The notes beneath the pieces were generated by a model that saw only the letters and a program-made list of their open reading frames with translations, ran no database searches and was not told the DNA's origin. This document shows, in pieces, positions 17,891-26,763 of a stretch of DNA of 64,000 nucleotides. Numbering within the stretch: the stretch's first letter is position 1; each line of letters starts with the position of its first letter. The stretch covers positions 4,092,001-4,156,000 of the forward strand of contig OZ244818.1 of NCBI GenBank assembly GCA_965220285.1, given 5' to 3'. The position numbers and the translations under genes are program-made. Source of the stretch: Bin5 sp009843665. Its GTDB lineage: Bacteria > Chloroflexota > Anaerolineae > Caldilineales > Caldilineaceae.

Positions 17891-17909
17891 TGCCTCTTTC
17901 TCCTTCAGG

Positions 17910-18872
17910 TCAGGCCGGTAACGGCGCCTCAGCAGCGATCAGTCCGCTATCGTGAAGTTCCTGCCACATCGCCGCAGGCGCCTTCACATCCCAGATGGCT
18001 CTGTTGTCGTCCGCCTCGGCCGCCGTCGCCGAACCAATGACGAGTGAGGCGATGGCCGGATGAGCGCCCGCGTAATGCAACGCGGCAACGTGCAAAGGCA
18101 CACCATGCCGTGTCGTTATCTCCTGGAGACTCTTCGTCTTTGCAAGAATCTCCGGCGGCGCATCTTCATAGTTGTATTTTGCGCCTGACACCGGCCCTGT
18201 TGCAAGGATGCCACTGTTGTAAACTCCGCCCAGAAAAATGCTTACATCGTTTTCAGTACACCAGTCCAGAAAATCTAGCGACGTTTGCTCCAGGAGCGTG
18301 TAGCGGCCCGCCAGCAGAAAGCAGTTGACGTCGACGTTCTTCGCGAATTCCCACTCCATCTCCCACTGGTTCATCCCTGCTCCCACCGCGCCGATAACTC
18401 CTTGCGCACGCAGGTCAAGAAGCGCAGGGAATGCCTCGTCCAAGGACTGTCGGTGGTGAGCTTCCGCGTTTTCGTAATCGGGGTCATGTACAAGAAGAAT
18501 GTCAACACGGTCCATTCCTAGCCGTTCGAGGCTGTCCTCGAAACTCTTCATCACGCCATCTCGGCTATAGTCGAAATAGATCGAACGATCGGGGCGTATG
18601 ATGCGGCCGACCTTGGTTTGAATGATTACCTCGTCGCGTGGAACGCCCCGGAGCGCGGCGCCAAGCCGCCGCTCTGCCTCTCCGGCGCCGTAGAGAGGAG
18701 CCGTGTCGAAGAAACGAATACCGTGCTCATAGGATCGCTGTACCGTCTCAAGGGCTTCAGCATCATTGAGAGGTTCGTAAAGATTGCCGATTGGGGCCGT
18801 GCCCATACCTAACCGGGTAACCTGGAGTGCGGTGTTTCCGACCTCGGCGTTCTGAATGGTGTTCGCTGTCAT
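17910..18872 (-). CDS. Aldo/keto reductase
   Basis: 320 residues of the (beta/alpha)8 aldo/keto reductase family. The catalytic set is Asp56 and Tyr61 (FFDTAPLYG), Lys87 (QTKVG) and His129 (LLVHDPD). The sequence around FFDTAPLYGAGEAERRLG resembles the fucose/galactose 1-dehydrogenase-like subgroup. It would oxidise or reduce a sugar or related carbonyl with NAD(P). Located in a region rich in sugar uptake genes. Confidence 0.9.
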   Translation of the reverse strand: MTANTIQNAEVGNTALQVTRLGMGTAPIGNLYEPLNDAEALETVQRSYEHGIRFFDTAPLYGAGEAERRLGAALRGVPRDEVIIQTKVGRIIRPDRSIYFDYSRDGVMKSFEDSLERLGMDRVDILLVHDPDYENAEAHHRQSLDEAFPALLDLRAQGVIGAVGAGMNQWEMEWEFAKNVDVNCFLLAGRYTLLEQTSLDFLDWCTENDVSIFLGGVYNSGILATGPVSGAKYNYEDAPPEILAKTKSLQEITTRHGVPLHVAALHYAGAHPAIASLVIGSATAAEADDNRAIWDVKAPAAMWQELHDSGLIAAEAPLPA

Positions 18873-19618
18873 CTTGTTTCTCCGTCTGGCGGCGATTCTT
18901 CACGAAGGATCGTACGCGATGTATGCAAAATGGATGGCTGCGGCCTGAGGCCTGCGCCGCCTGCCGGAGGCCTTATCCCATTTCTACTGCACTCGCAATC
19001 TGAACGCCGCGACCTTCCTTTGGGAGCGGCCTCGAACTGTACGCACTTTCGCTATTGCCAGAAAAACCGGTGATGCGAGCAGTGCCGCAGGAATTGTACA
19101 ACAACCGTGGTTGTTACGCCACAGACTTTCGTTCAACCGCATTGGCACATGCAATCAACAACGCAAAGTGCAACGACTGAGCCATAGCCATTCCGCGATC
19201 AACCCTGGGGCAAAGGAAGCGACCCCTCTGACAACTGACCACTAACCACCGACCACTGCTCTTCTGGGCGGTCGGGCCTATTCGGCCCTCCCTTGTGCGG
19301 GGGCTCCGCCCCCGCAACGCCCCCGGCCATGTTCGCGCCGTAGCGAGTGTGTGGCTAATATGAAGTTGTCGTCTCGCGGCGGCCGGGCTTACCCCCCCAA
19401 CCCCGCGTCTTGGCACAATCAAAGTATGTGCCAGCGCAGGCAAGACAGGCGAGGCAACTCGGCCCTCTGAACTGCTCTGTCGACAATCGGCTGAGAAGAG
19501 GGCAGTAGGCCCTGGGCGGAGATCAGAATCTCTACGGAGAGGACTGCCGGGCGTTCAGACGGAGGAATGTGGATTGTAGACTTGCGGCGCTCCGGAGAGA
19601 AGCCATCACATTCTGCCC
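18873..19618. other. Gene-free stretch holding a dispersed repeat
   Basis: About 745 bases without a supported gene. It carries copy 2 of the 64-bp repeat (19266-19329). Just before it, 19229-19259 has short near-tandem units of the type GACCACT/AACCACC. Frames crossing the region translate only the repeat. Confidence 0.55.
19266..19329. repeat. 64-bp dispersed intergenic repeat, copy 2
   Basis: It differs from 11990-12053 at one base. In this copy the second hairpin is a perfect 8-bp stem (GCGGGGGC/GCCCCCGC) with a TCC loop. The first hairpin (GGGCC/GGCCC) is intact in both. Confidence 0.85.
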
Positions 19619-20839
19619 CTACGCCAATTGCGCGTGGAAGGCATCCAATTGGGGAAGGATTCTGTCCCAGGTAAAGTATTTCTCGACAAAAGAACGACCG
19701 GCTCTTCCGAGCGCGCGACTGTGCTCGCCGCCGGCGTCTTGGTCGCGAAGCAATGACAGAACTGCGTCGGCAAAGGATTGGGCGTCGTCAGCGATCATGA
19801 GGTGTTCGCCGTCGCGAAGCGGGATCCCTTCAACGCCAAGTGAAGTGCTTACCACAGGCTTTGCGCAGGCCAGCGCCTCCAGAATCTTGAAGCGCGTGCC
19901 CCCGCCGACACGCATCGGCGTCAGGTAAACAGATGCTCCTCGAATATATGGAACGACATCCTCGACAGCGCCCGTCAACTCCACGTCCGTATTCGTCCGC
20001 AATCGGTCTAATCTGGGATGCGGATCCATGCCGACGATCTGCAGCCTTACATCCAACTGGCGCCGGATACGGGGAAACACCTTCAGCCCAAACCAGAGCA
20101 TCGCATCTACATTGGGGCGATAGTCCATCTTCCCCGTAAAGACCAGTAACGGCGGACTCGTTGCCGTCAGCGGCCCCGGCACGTAGCGAGAGAGTTCAAT
20201 CCCATTTGGCACGCTGACAATCGGAGTCTGCGGCGCTAACGAGGATAGCGCCTGCCGGTCCGGTTCGCTCACGCTGATAATCCCGTCAACTGCCCGGCAG
20301 AAGGCTCTTTCATAGCGATACAGTTTTTGCCACTGCAGCAAGCTGTAGCCGGCAGCGTGCCAGCGGTAAAGACTGCGTGCGTCCATAACGGCTGCCCGCT
20401 TCTGCAGCAGGAATTCGGCGTTGTGGGCATCGAAAACCACCGGTGGCCTGTCCCCGGAAGCGCCCAGGATCTTGAAGCCGTACGGTGCCATCTCCAACCC
20501 CTCTACCTGGACCAGATCATAATTCTCTTCCGCCAGCATTCGCTGCAGGATGGAGTGGGACCCCTCTTGTTCCAGGCGCAACGCCATATCCGGTTTGGTT
20601 GCCGTGAGTGAACTGATCAGACGGCTGTGCAGGGGGCGCTCAGGCTGCCGGAAACCTTCAACCCGAGAGCAGATGTTCGAAAGCTCCTGCCCATGCCACG
20701 CCTCGGACCGGAGCGGGAGGCAGGTGAGGAGATGTACCTCATGCTTTGAAGAGCAGTGGCGCAGCAGGTGGTAGTTGCGAAGAGCCGCGCCCTGCCGCGG
20801 AGGGTAAGGGGACTGAGGTGTAAGGAACAGGATTTTCAT
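19619..20839 (-). CDS. Glycosyltransferase, GT4-like
   Basis: 406 residues. The N-terminus MKILFLTPQSPYPPRQGAA and the nucleotide-sugar site GGGTRFKILEALACAKPVV, with the conserved Glu, are typical of GT4 proteins related to the exopolysaccharide (XrtA-associated) group. GT-B fold expected. It lies 9 bases after a second glycosyltransferase gene; together they suggest synthesis of a surface polysaccharide or glycolipid. Donor and acceptor unknown. Confidence 0.9.
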   Translation of the reverse strand: MKILFLTPQSPYPPRQGAALRNYHLLRHCSSKHEVHLLTCLPLRSEAWHGQELSNICSRVEGFRQPERPLHSRLISSLTATKPDMALRLEQEGSHSILQRMLAEENYDLVQVEGLEMAPYGFKILGASGDRPPVVFDAHNAEFLLQKRAAVMDARSLYRWHAAGYSLLQWQKLYRYERAFCRAVDGIISVSEPDRQALSSLAPQTPIVSVPNGIELSRYVPGPLTATSPPLLVFTGKMDYRPNVDAMLWFGLKVFPRIRRQLDVRLQIVGMDPHPRLDRLRTNTDVELTGAVEDVVPYIRGASVYLTPMRVGGGTRFKILEALACAKPVVSTSLGVEGIPLRDGEHLMIADDAQSFADAVLSLLRDQDAGGEHSRALGRAGRSFVEKYFTWDRILPQLDAFHAQLA

Positions 20840-20848
20840 CGCTGGACG

Positions 20849-22000
20849 TCAGGCAGACGAGTGATGCGCAGGTGCGGCAGGAACCTCTGCACTGTCGCAA
20901 ACCACCCTGTAGACGTCAAGCGTTTCCGAGGCTGCGCGGGTCCAGCTAAAGACGGAAGCACGCTGCAAGCCTTTCTGGCTAAGCTCTTGATGCAACGCCT
21001 CCTCCGTCAGGAGTCGGTGCATTGCGACTGCAATCTCTTCCCGGTTGGCGGGGTCGACGAGCAGCCCTGCATCGCCCACAACTTCCGGCATGCTGCTCGT
21101 GTTACTCACAATCGTCGGAGTACCGCAGGCCATCGCCTCAAGCGGCGACAGCCCGAACCCTTCATAGAATGCCGGGTGAACATGACAACGTGCCCCGACA
21201 AACAGCTGATGCAGATCTTCGTCAGGCACTCGGCCTACGAAAAATGTGCATTGACCAAGCTCCAACTGTTCGACTTTCCGGTAGATCTCTTCATACAACC
21301 AGCCGGGCTTCCCGGCCAGTACAAGGCCTGTGTCCTCAACGTAATAATGCTTTCGAAGATGGTAAAAGGCTTCCAGCAGTCCTTCGATATTCTTGCGAGG
21401 TTCGATCGTGCTGACAAAAAAGATATACTTTTCCGGGATTCCGTATTTGGCCTGCATGGCCGCGCGGCATCGCTCCTGCGACAGGGGCCGGTAATGGGGC
21501 GCTGCGGCTTCGTATATGACGCTTATCTTTTTGGGTGAGGCGCCAAGTTCCCCAATGACGTCTCTCTTCGTACTTTCGCTGGGCACGATGATGTGTCGGG
21601 CATGAAGAACAGCCCTGTCGATTTGACTGTAATAGGCAGCGTGAGTTTCAGTCAGAAAATGGGGCCAGCGCAGGAAGGCGAGGTCGTGGACGGTGATGAC
21701 CGAAGGGATGCTGCTGTTAAGAGGAGGGATAAAATCTGTGCTGTGAAGAAGATCCAGAGAATGAAATGACAATTCGGCCGCCAGCATCGACTGTTCAACG
21801 CGTGAATGAACAGGCGTAAACAAGGTGCGCCGATGAAAGTTTGGCGCCTTTGACAGTGGTTCTCGCTGTTTGCGGTGTTGGAAAATCGTGTACGTCGAAT
21901 CCCGGTCCTGCAGCGCAAGCTCTTCAATGAGATGCTTCGTATAACGGCTAATTCCTGCTGGCTGATGGTAGCTCAGCCTGGCATCAATCCCAACTCGCAT
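20849..22000 (-). CDS. Glycosyltransferase family 4 protein
   Basis: 383 residues of GT-B fold. The N-terminal MRVGIDARLSYHQPAGISRY is typical of mannosyltransferase-like GT4 enzymes. The C-terminal nucleotide-sugar site is YEGFGLSPLEAMACGTPTI, an E-x7-E type motif. FVSTIEPRKNIEGLLEAF matches the interdomain segment. It is the first gene of a pair with the one at 19619. Substrates unknown. Confidence 0.92.
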   Translation of the reverse strand: MRVGIDARLSYHQPAGISRYTKHLIEELALQDRDSTYTIFQHRKQREPLSKAPNFHRRTLFTPVHSRVEQSMLAAELSFHSLDLLHSTDFIPPLNSSIPSVITVHDLAFLRWPHFLTETHAAYYSQIDRAVLHARHIIVPSESTKRDVIGELGASPKKISVIYEAAAPHYRPLSQERCRAAMQAKYGIPEKYIFFVSTIEPRKNIEGLLEAFYHLRKHYYVEDTGLVLAGKPGWLYEEIYRKVEQLELGQCTFFVGRVPDEDLHQLFVGARCHVHPAFYEGFGLSPLEAMACGTPTIVSNTSSMPEVVGDAGLLVDPANREEIAVAMHRLLTEEALHQELSQKGLQRASVFSWTRAASETLDVYRVVCDSAEVPAAPAHHSSA

Positions 22001-22183
22001 GGTCTCAACGAATATCTGGTGGGAAAAATCTGGCCTGCGCCCCTCCTCGTTGCATCGTTACATGCATTCTGCAGACTCCAATCAGAGGTCCTGTCAGGCT
22101 GGGAAACCTGCATTCGGGCAGACATACGATCGGTATCTTAACAGTACTAGATTTATTGGTCAAGTGGAAATGTAGTTCTGACC

Positions 22184-22639
22184 TTAACTTTTCGTCTTCA
22201 ACTCGATGATTGCCCCCAGAAACTCTTGGGTATCCAGGTATGCCCACACTGCGCCAGGGTCCAGAGTCGACCCGCCGCTCTGGAGAATATCCACCTCCAG
22301 CTCCCTTGCAACACCCTCGGGATCGGGCACACGAAAGAGCAAGTGGTGCAGCCCCTCTCCTTTCTCCTCCAGGAATTCGGAGTAGATATTGTCACCCTCG
22401 AGAGGCTCGATAAACTCGATCTGTACGGGGCCTGTCTCAATAAAGGCCAGCCTCATTCGAAAGTTCCCGCGCCTCCCGCGGTACGTTGACTGCGCGTCCA
22501 GGTCGCTGCCCTCTGGCGGCCAATCCACTACTTGCGCCGGCCCCATCGCAAAGCGTTCTGTCCACGCGTTGGCCGCAGCGCGGGCGTCTCGAACAACGAT
22601 GCCCACCTGAACGATCGATCCCAATTCGATTCTGTCCAT
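22184..22639 (-). CDS. VOC (glyoxalase/dioxygenase superfamily) protein
   Basis: 151 residues when started at the ATG at 22639, which has GAGGAG nine bases upstream; the frame runs further to 22681 without support. The beta-alpha-beta-beta-beta modules of the vicinal oxygen chelate fold are suggested by VQVGIVVRDARAAANAW and by GLHHLLFRVPD. His and Glu positions (HHLLF, and IIELK at the end) could bind metal. Resembles methylmalonyl-CoA epimerase-like and glyoxalase-like proteins; reaction not assignable. Confidence 0.82.
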   Translation of the reverse strand: MDRIELGSIVQVGIVVRDARAAANAWTERFAMGPAQVVDWPPEGSDLDAQSTYRGRRGNFRMRLAFIETGPVQIEFIEPLEGDNIYSEFLEEKGEGLHHLLFRVPDPEGVARELEVDILQSGGSTLDPGAVWAYLDTQEFLGAIIELKTKS

Positions 22640-22887
22640 AAGCAGCTCCTCGTAGCCGATCCAAAGCCCAGACGACTTCAATCCGGAATCCTACGTCGCA
22701 GCCGGCGATCTGATGCCTTACATGGCTGCAGACTCGCGGTCTGAGCCGCGACCAATTGGCCGTTCCCACATCTTGCTTCGCATTTGAAGAGGCAATCCTG
22801 AACCCTGCCGCAGCCCGTTTTGCCGAATCTGTGGGATAATACCAACTGCCAACCTGAAAGCCAAACATTCCATGCAGGAGAGTTTCG

Positions 22888-23988
22888 ATGATAATCCAGG
22901 ATATCAGGACAACCGTGCTGTCCCTTCCCCATCTGCCCGGATTCCAGGACGCGACGATTCGTCATGTCACACAGGGACGCAGTCAGTGTTTCGTCCATGT
23001 TCACTCCGATCAGGGCCTGGTAGGCTTAGGACTGGGCGGTGGAGTTACCGCGGCGCGCGAGGTGATCGAACGTACCCTCAAGCCCATTCTCGTCGGACAG
23101 AATGCCCTGCAAATCGAGAAGTTGTGGGACGACATGTTTTGGGCGATTCGAGGCGTCGGTCGCAAGGGGCTTGCCTTCAGCGCTCTTTCCGCTGTGGATA
23201 TCGCACTCTGGGACCTGAAGGCAAAGTACTTCGAAACCCCTCTCTATCAGTTGCTGGGACCGTTCACAGAGTCGGTACCGGTCTACGGTAGCGGCGGCTG
23301 GACCCACTTCAGTCAGGATGAACTGGTGGCGGAGCAGTGTGGATACGTGGAACGCGGCATGAAGGCCGTGAAAATGAAGGTCGGAAAGGATTTCGGCCAG
23401 AGTGAGCAGGAAGACGTTGCCCGCCTGGCTGCGGTGCGAGAGGCAGTTGGCCCTGACATACAGATCTACATCGACGCCAATAACGGCTATTACGCCAAGC
23501 AGGCCATTCGCATGGCGCGAACCTTCGAGCAGTACAACGTGGGCTGGTTTGAAGAGCCGGTATTGGCAGACGATATCGAGGGGCTGGCTGCAGTGGCCAG
23601 GGCCATCGACATTCCCGTAGCAACCGGCGAGCACGAATATACCAAGTATGGCTTCAAAGACCTCATTGCTCGCGGCGGCGCCGACATCGTACAACCTGAC
23701 GTCGGCCGGGTTGGCGGAATCACCGAATGGATGAAGGTCGCCCACCTGGCACACGCTTTCAATCTGCCTGTTGCTCCCCATGCTTACCAGCTTGTTCACC
23801 TTCACATGGCCTGCGCAACGCCAAATCTGAAAGTCGTTGAATACTTAGGTGGTGTGGAAGCAGCTGACCGCATCTTCTACACCACCTTTGACGAGCCGCA
23901 GAACGGCTCTTGGTCCCCCAATCCGGAAAAACATGGACTAGGTCTGGACCTTGACCCGGTCGCGCTCAAACACTATGCTGTAGAGTAA
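22888..23988 (+). CDS. Mandelate racemase/muconate lactonizing enzyme family protein
   Basis: 366 residues of the enolase superfamily. The base pair K162-x-K164 (VKMKVGKDF), metal ligands Asp196 (IDANNG), Glu222 (WFEEP) and Glu248 (TGEHE), and the second-half Asp271 and His298 (APHAY) are all in place, which fits a mandelate-racemase-subgroup acid sugar dehydratase. The usual role is removing water from a sugar acid to give a 2-keto-3-deoxy acid. GGAGAG precedes the ATG. Substrate not readable. Confidence 0.9.
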   Translation: MIIQDIRTTVLSLPHLPGFQDATIRHVTQGRSQCFVHVHSDQGLVGLGLGGGVTAAREVIERTLKPILVGQNALQIEKLWDDMFWAIRGVGRKGLAFSALSAVDIALWDLKAKYFETPLYQLLGPFTESVPVYGSGGWTHFSQDELVAEQCGYVERGMKAVKMKVGKDFGQSEQEDVARLAAVREAVGPDIQIYIDANNGYYAKQAIRMARTFEQYNVGWFEEPVLADDIEGLAAVARAIDIPVATGEHEYTKYGFKDLIARGGADIVQPDVGRVGGITEWMKVAHLAHAFNLPVAPHAYQLVHLHMACATPNLKVVEYLGGVEAADRIFYTTFDEPQNGSWSPNPEKHGLGLDLDPVALKHYAVE

Positions 23989-24470
23989 GCACGGGCCGAT
24001 TCTCGTTCAGAGCCCCGAGTAGGCACGGCCACTGGCGTAAACGAATGGCCTGCAAACTGGGTTGATATCCTCAATCTTGTTATGAATGGCCAAACTGAAA
24101 TCGCACATCTTTCACAGCAGTGCAATTTACGTCGTGGCCATGGGCGCCTCATCGCGGTCTTGCCGCTTCGGACCTGCGTCGCATCTGTGAAAGTTCACCC
24201 AATGCCATGGATTCCTCAGATTGGCAGGGCAAATGCGTCAAGAACAGTGATATAATATCCCAGTTCCGACATGTGAATAGGCATTAATGAGAGCGTTTCA
24301 TCATCATCAAGCCATGACTCCCGCTGGCAGGGAATCTGAGTGCAAGGGAGGGCTCTTGCAAGACTGTATTCTGCTCACTGCCATCTGTCCGGTACCGGAA
24401 GTAAGCTCCGTAAACGAGAAAACTGATGCAAAACCGTAACAGCAAAAAAAAGGCCAGCAAATTTTTTTCG

Positions 24471-24530
24471 CCCGACTTCACCCGACTTTAGCCGACATAA
24501 CCCGACTTGACCCGACATGAACCGACCAAC
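24471..24530. repeat. Decamer array, CCCGACTTNA type
   Basis: Six consecutive 10-base units, all containing CCGAC at the same place: CCCGACTTCA, CCCGACTTTA, GCCGACATAA, CCCGACTTGA, CCCGACATGA, ACCGACCAAC. The register is exact, with no insertion. Confidence 0.85.
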
Positions 24531-24619
24531 TCGTCCCACCATGGCAGAATTCGTACAACTCTCGTTCAACGCATGCAAAAAGTTGAACGGGCCAGCCAGC
24601 GCCGGCGAGGCCCTGATCA

Positions 24620-24803
24620 CAGCCCATCACACAAACTGCATGAACTGCACTCAGACAACACGCAAACGCTCGTAATCTCTCGTAAACTCTCATAAACTCT
24701 CGCCCAACGCTCATATGAGATCACCTGCACCGGCAAGACCCTAACTGCAGCCCATCACACAAACTGCATGAACTGCACCCAGACAACACGCAAACGCTCG
24801 TAA
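24620..24803. repeat. 56-bp direct repeat, two copies
   Basis: 24620-24675 and 24748-24803 match at 55 of 56 positions, offset by 128 bases. The match weakly extends another 18 bases to the left. Each copy ends in the first unit of a TAAACGCTCG-type decamer array, so repeat and array have been duplicated together. Confidence 0.85.
24663..24702. repeat. Short degenerate decamer array
   Basis: Four units related to TAAACGCTCG: CAAACGCTCG, TAATCTCTCG, TAAACTCTCA, TAAACTCTCG. It follows the first copy of the 56-bp direct repeat as the longer array follows the second. Confidence 0.75.
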
Positions 24804-24870
24804 ACGCTCGTAAACGCTCGTAAACGCTCGTAAACGCTCGTAAACACTCGTAAACACTTGTAAACGCTCG
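24791..24870. repeat. Decamer array, TAAACGCTCG x 8
   Basis: Eight consecutive 10-base units: one CAAACGCTCG, four identical TAAACGCTCG, TAAACACTCG, TAAACACTTG and a final TAAACGCTCG. The period equals about one helical turn, so every unit faces the same side of the DNA. Confidence 0.92.
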
Positions 24871-25264
24871 TCCAACACACAGTTGAGAAAGCCCTTGCCA
24901 CACCATCAAGACTAACCATCCGCATGAATGCAAGGTTCGCATCTGCCCCCAAGGCATTTGAATCGAATTTGAATTCCGTCTTTTCCTCAAACACTGGACT
25001 GCTCCTGACTTCCACTCTCAGCCACCGAAACATCAGGAACTCAGTCCACCGGGCCTTGGATGAGGACGACAGTCGGACGGGTTAAGGCCGTGCGCAGCAC
25101 AACCTGCCCTTCCCGCGCCGCTTGGCTTTCAACCTCCCGCGCCGAGAGAAAAGCGCCAAAATCGGTATTGCCGCCAAACGTAACCGTTCGGGTTGGAAAA
25201 CTGACATTCTCCTCAGAGTTCTCTCCCCATAAGATGTGTATGCCCTGCTCTCATTGGTTCACTG

Positions 25265-25294
25265 TTGTTTTTGCATTCTGGCGAGTGGTATAAT
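25265..25294 (+). promoter_or_regulatory. Promoter of the coiled-coil/selB operon
   Basis: TTGTTT at 25265-25270 and a perfect TATAAT at 25289-25294 are separated by 18 bases. Transcription would start near 25301, giving an untranslated leader of about 155 bases before the ATG at 25456. Confidence 0.6.
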
Positions 25295-25455
25295 TTAGGC
25301 TCCACAATGCCCCATTGGACAGGTTGGCAACAGGCCCGAATCCGTCCCCAGTCCGTGTGTTGAAGGGGCCAAAAACGCAAATGAGTTCAGTTCGCTTGCC
25401 AGTCAAGCCCATTTGAGTTCACCCATACCAACCGGGTGAGCCGAAAGAAAGAAAA

Positions 25456-26763
25456 ATGGACAACGCCCAACTAGCCCAGATCGTAACATGGCTCGATGAA
25501 GAACATCGGCGCGATAGAGCGGAGATTTCCCGATTGCAACAGCAACTGGAAAGCCAGAGCGGGGACATCGTTGAACAAGCGCGTCGTATCCAGGAGCTTG
25601 AGGGACGCCTGGCATCTACGACCGCACAATTTGGCAGATTCACCCAGTTGGAACAGCAGATTGAGAGCTTCAAGCAGGAGCTCAGCCTGATGATCGAACG
25701 GAGCGACGAGGGGCAGGCCCAAACCGCTCGCGAACATGAGCGCGCCAGGCTGGCAGACAGGGAAGCCCTGACCAGAGAGATCAGTGAGGTTAGACGTGAA
25801 CTGCCTCGCATCGGCCGCATCGAAGAGGCCGTCGACCTGCGCAAGGGCGAGGAAGAGCGCTTGGTCGATATGATAATGGAGAGCCGAAACCAGGTGAATC
25901 TGCTTGTAAAGGAAATTGAAGAGCGTACCCGCCAGATTCCCTTTCTCACCGACCAGCGCACGGGTGACGCAAAACGTATCGCCCAGTTACAGCAGGAAAC
26001 CGTCGAACTGTTCAAACGTACCGAGGCCTTCACCGGACGCTTTTCCGTCCTGGAGGATGCCGACCGCCGCATGAGCTCTGAAATTGAGCGCTGGCGCCCC
26101 GTCTTTGCCGAGATCCGTGAAGAGCAACAGCAGTTCATGGAGCGGCTGCGTGTCGAAGTCGTCGAACGCTTACAGGTTCTCACCCGCTGGCAGGAAATCA
26201 TAGACGATCAACAGTCGGTCGTTAGCAAGAATGAAGAGCGTTTGCAGTCCTTTTCCCAGACCGTGGAAACCGCCCGGCGAGCTGCAAATGCGATCCCGGA
26301 GTTTCAGGAGAACATGCGTCGCGACCAGACCCAGGTGCAAGAGCTGCAGCGTCTTGCCGAAGAACGCATGCGGCGGGAAATGGAGGATTTTCAGGAGGAG
26401 TACGAAAAAAGAAGCCGTCGCGAGGGTCTTCGGCAGGAGCACCTGTGGAGGGAACAGGAGAAAAACAATAAAGAGCTACTGGATCACCTCCCTCCGATTC
26501 TGCACGACCTGCGCGTCCACGAAGAGATGCTGCGCCTCCTGTGGAAGCTGCAGGAGCAATACGGCGGCAGGTATATCAGCGCCGCCCAGCTCTGGCTCGA
26601 CGGTCTGCAGACGGCCCTTGAAGAAAGGGACGATACGATGAAAGACCTGGAGGAGGAATGGCAGAAGCAGCGCCGCACCGCCGAACTGTACGCCCGCCAG
26701 AACAACAGCACGCCGCGCACGGCCGGAATCGTCTCTTCTGAGCCGTCACAGAACCGCCCCTGA
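25456..26763 (+). CDS. Long coiled-coil protein of unknown function
   Basis: 435 residues, very rich in Glu, Arg, Gln and Leu, with heptad-like patterns along almost the whole length (for example QLEQQIESFKQELSLMIER). No signal peptide, membrane segment or nucleotide-binding motif. The C-terminus turns into a Thr/Ala/Pro-rich tail. Its stop codon overlaps the selB start (TGATG), so the two are translationally coupled. Structural or SMC-like scaffold roles are possible; nothing links it to selenium metabolism except position. Confidence 0.8.
   Translation: MDNAQLAQIVTWLDEEHRRDRAEISRLQQQLESQSGDIVEQARRIQELEGRLASTTAQFGRFTQLEQQIESFKQELSLMIERSDEGQAQTAREHERARLADREALTREISEVRRELPRIGRIEEAVDLRKGEEERLVDMIMESRNQVNLLVKEIEERTRQIPFLTDQRTGDAKRIAQLQQETVELFKRTEAFTGRFSVLEDADRRMSSEIERWRPVFAEIREEQQQFMERLRVEVVERLQVLTRWQEIIDDQQSVVSKNEERLQSFSQTVETARRAANAIPEFQENMRRDQTQVQELQRLAEERMRREMEDFQEEYEKRSRREGLRQEHLWREQEKNNKELLDHLPPILHDLRVHEEMLRLLWKLQEQYGGRYISAAQLWLDGLQTALEERDDTMKDLEEEWQKQRRTAELYARQNNSTPRTAGIVSSEPSQNRP

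Larger units (their letters stand above)
23989..25455. other. 1.5-kb gene-free region with decamer arrays
   Basis: No supported gene. The region is AT-richer than its neighbours and holds three arrays of 10-bp units (24471-24530, 24663-24702, 24791-24870), a 56-bp direct repeat, and a promoter just before the next gene. The predicted peptides of its frames are only translations of the repeats (for example LRAFTSVYER). Confidence 0.7.

Noticed and set aside
19114..19443. Frame sharing a peptide with one at 11745-12182
   Set aside because: The shared peptide is only the translation of the 64-bp intergenic repeat.
24251..24256. TATAAT with TG one base before it (extended -10)
   Set aside because: No -35 box at a usable distance (the nearest TTGGCA is 24 bases away) and no gene follows for 1.2 kb. 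A small RNA cannot be excluded.
24791..24870. CRISPR-like repeat array
   Set aside because: Units are 10 bases, contiguous and without unique spacers; no cas genes in the window.
24721..24990. Frame with repeated LRAFTSVYER peptide
   Set aside because: Translation of the decamer array; no start signal and no composition typical of real proteins here.
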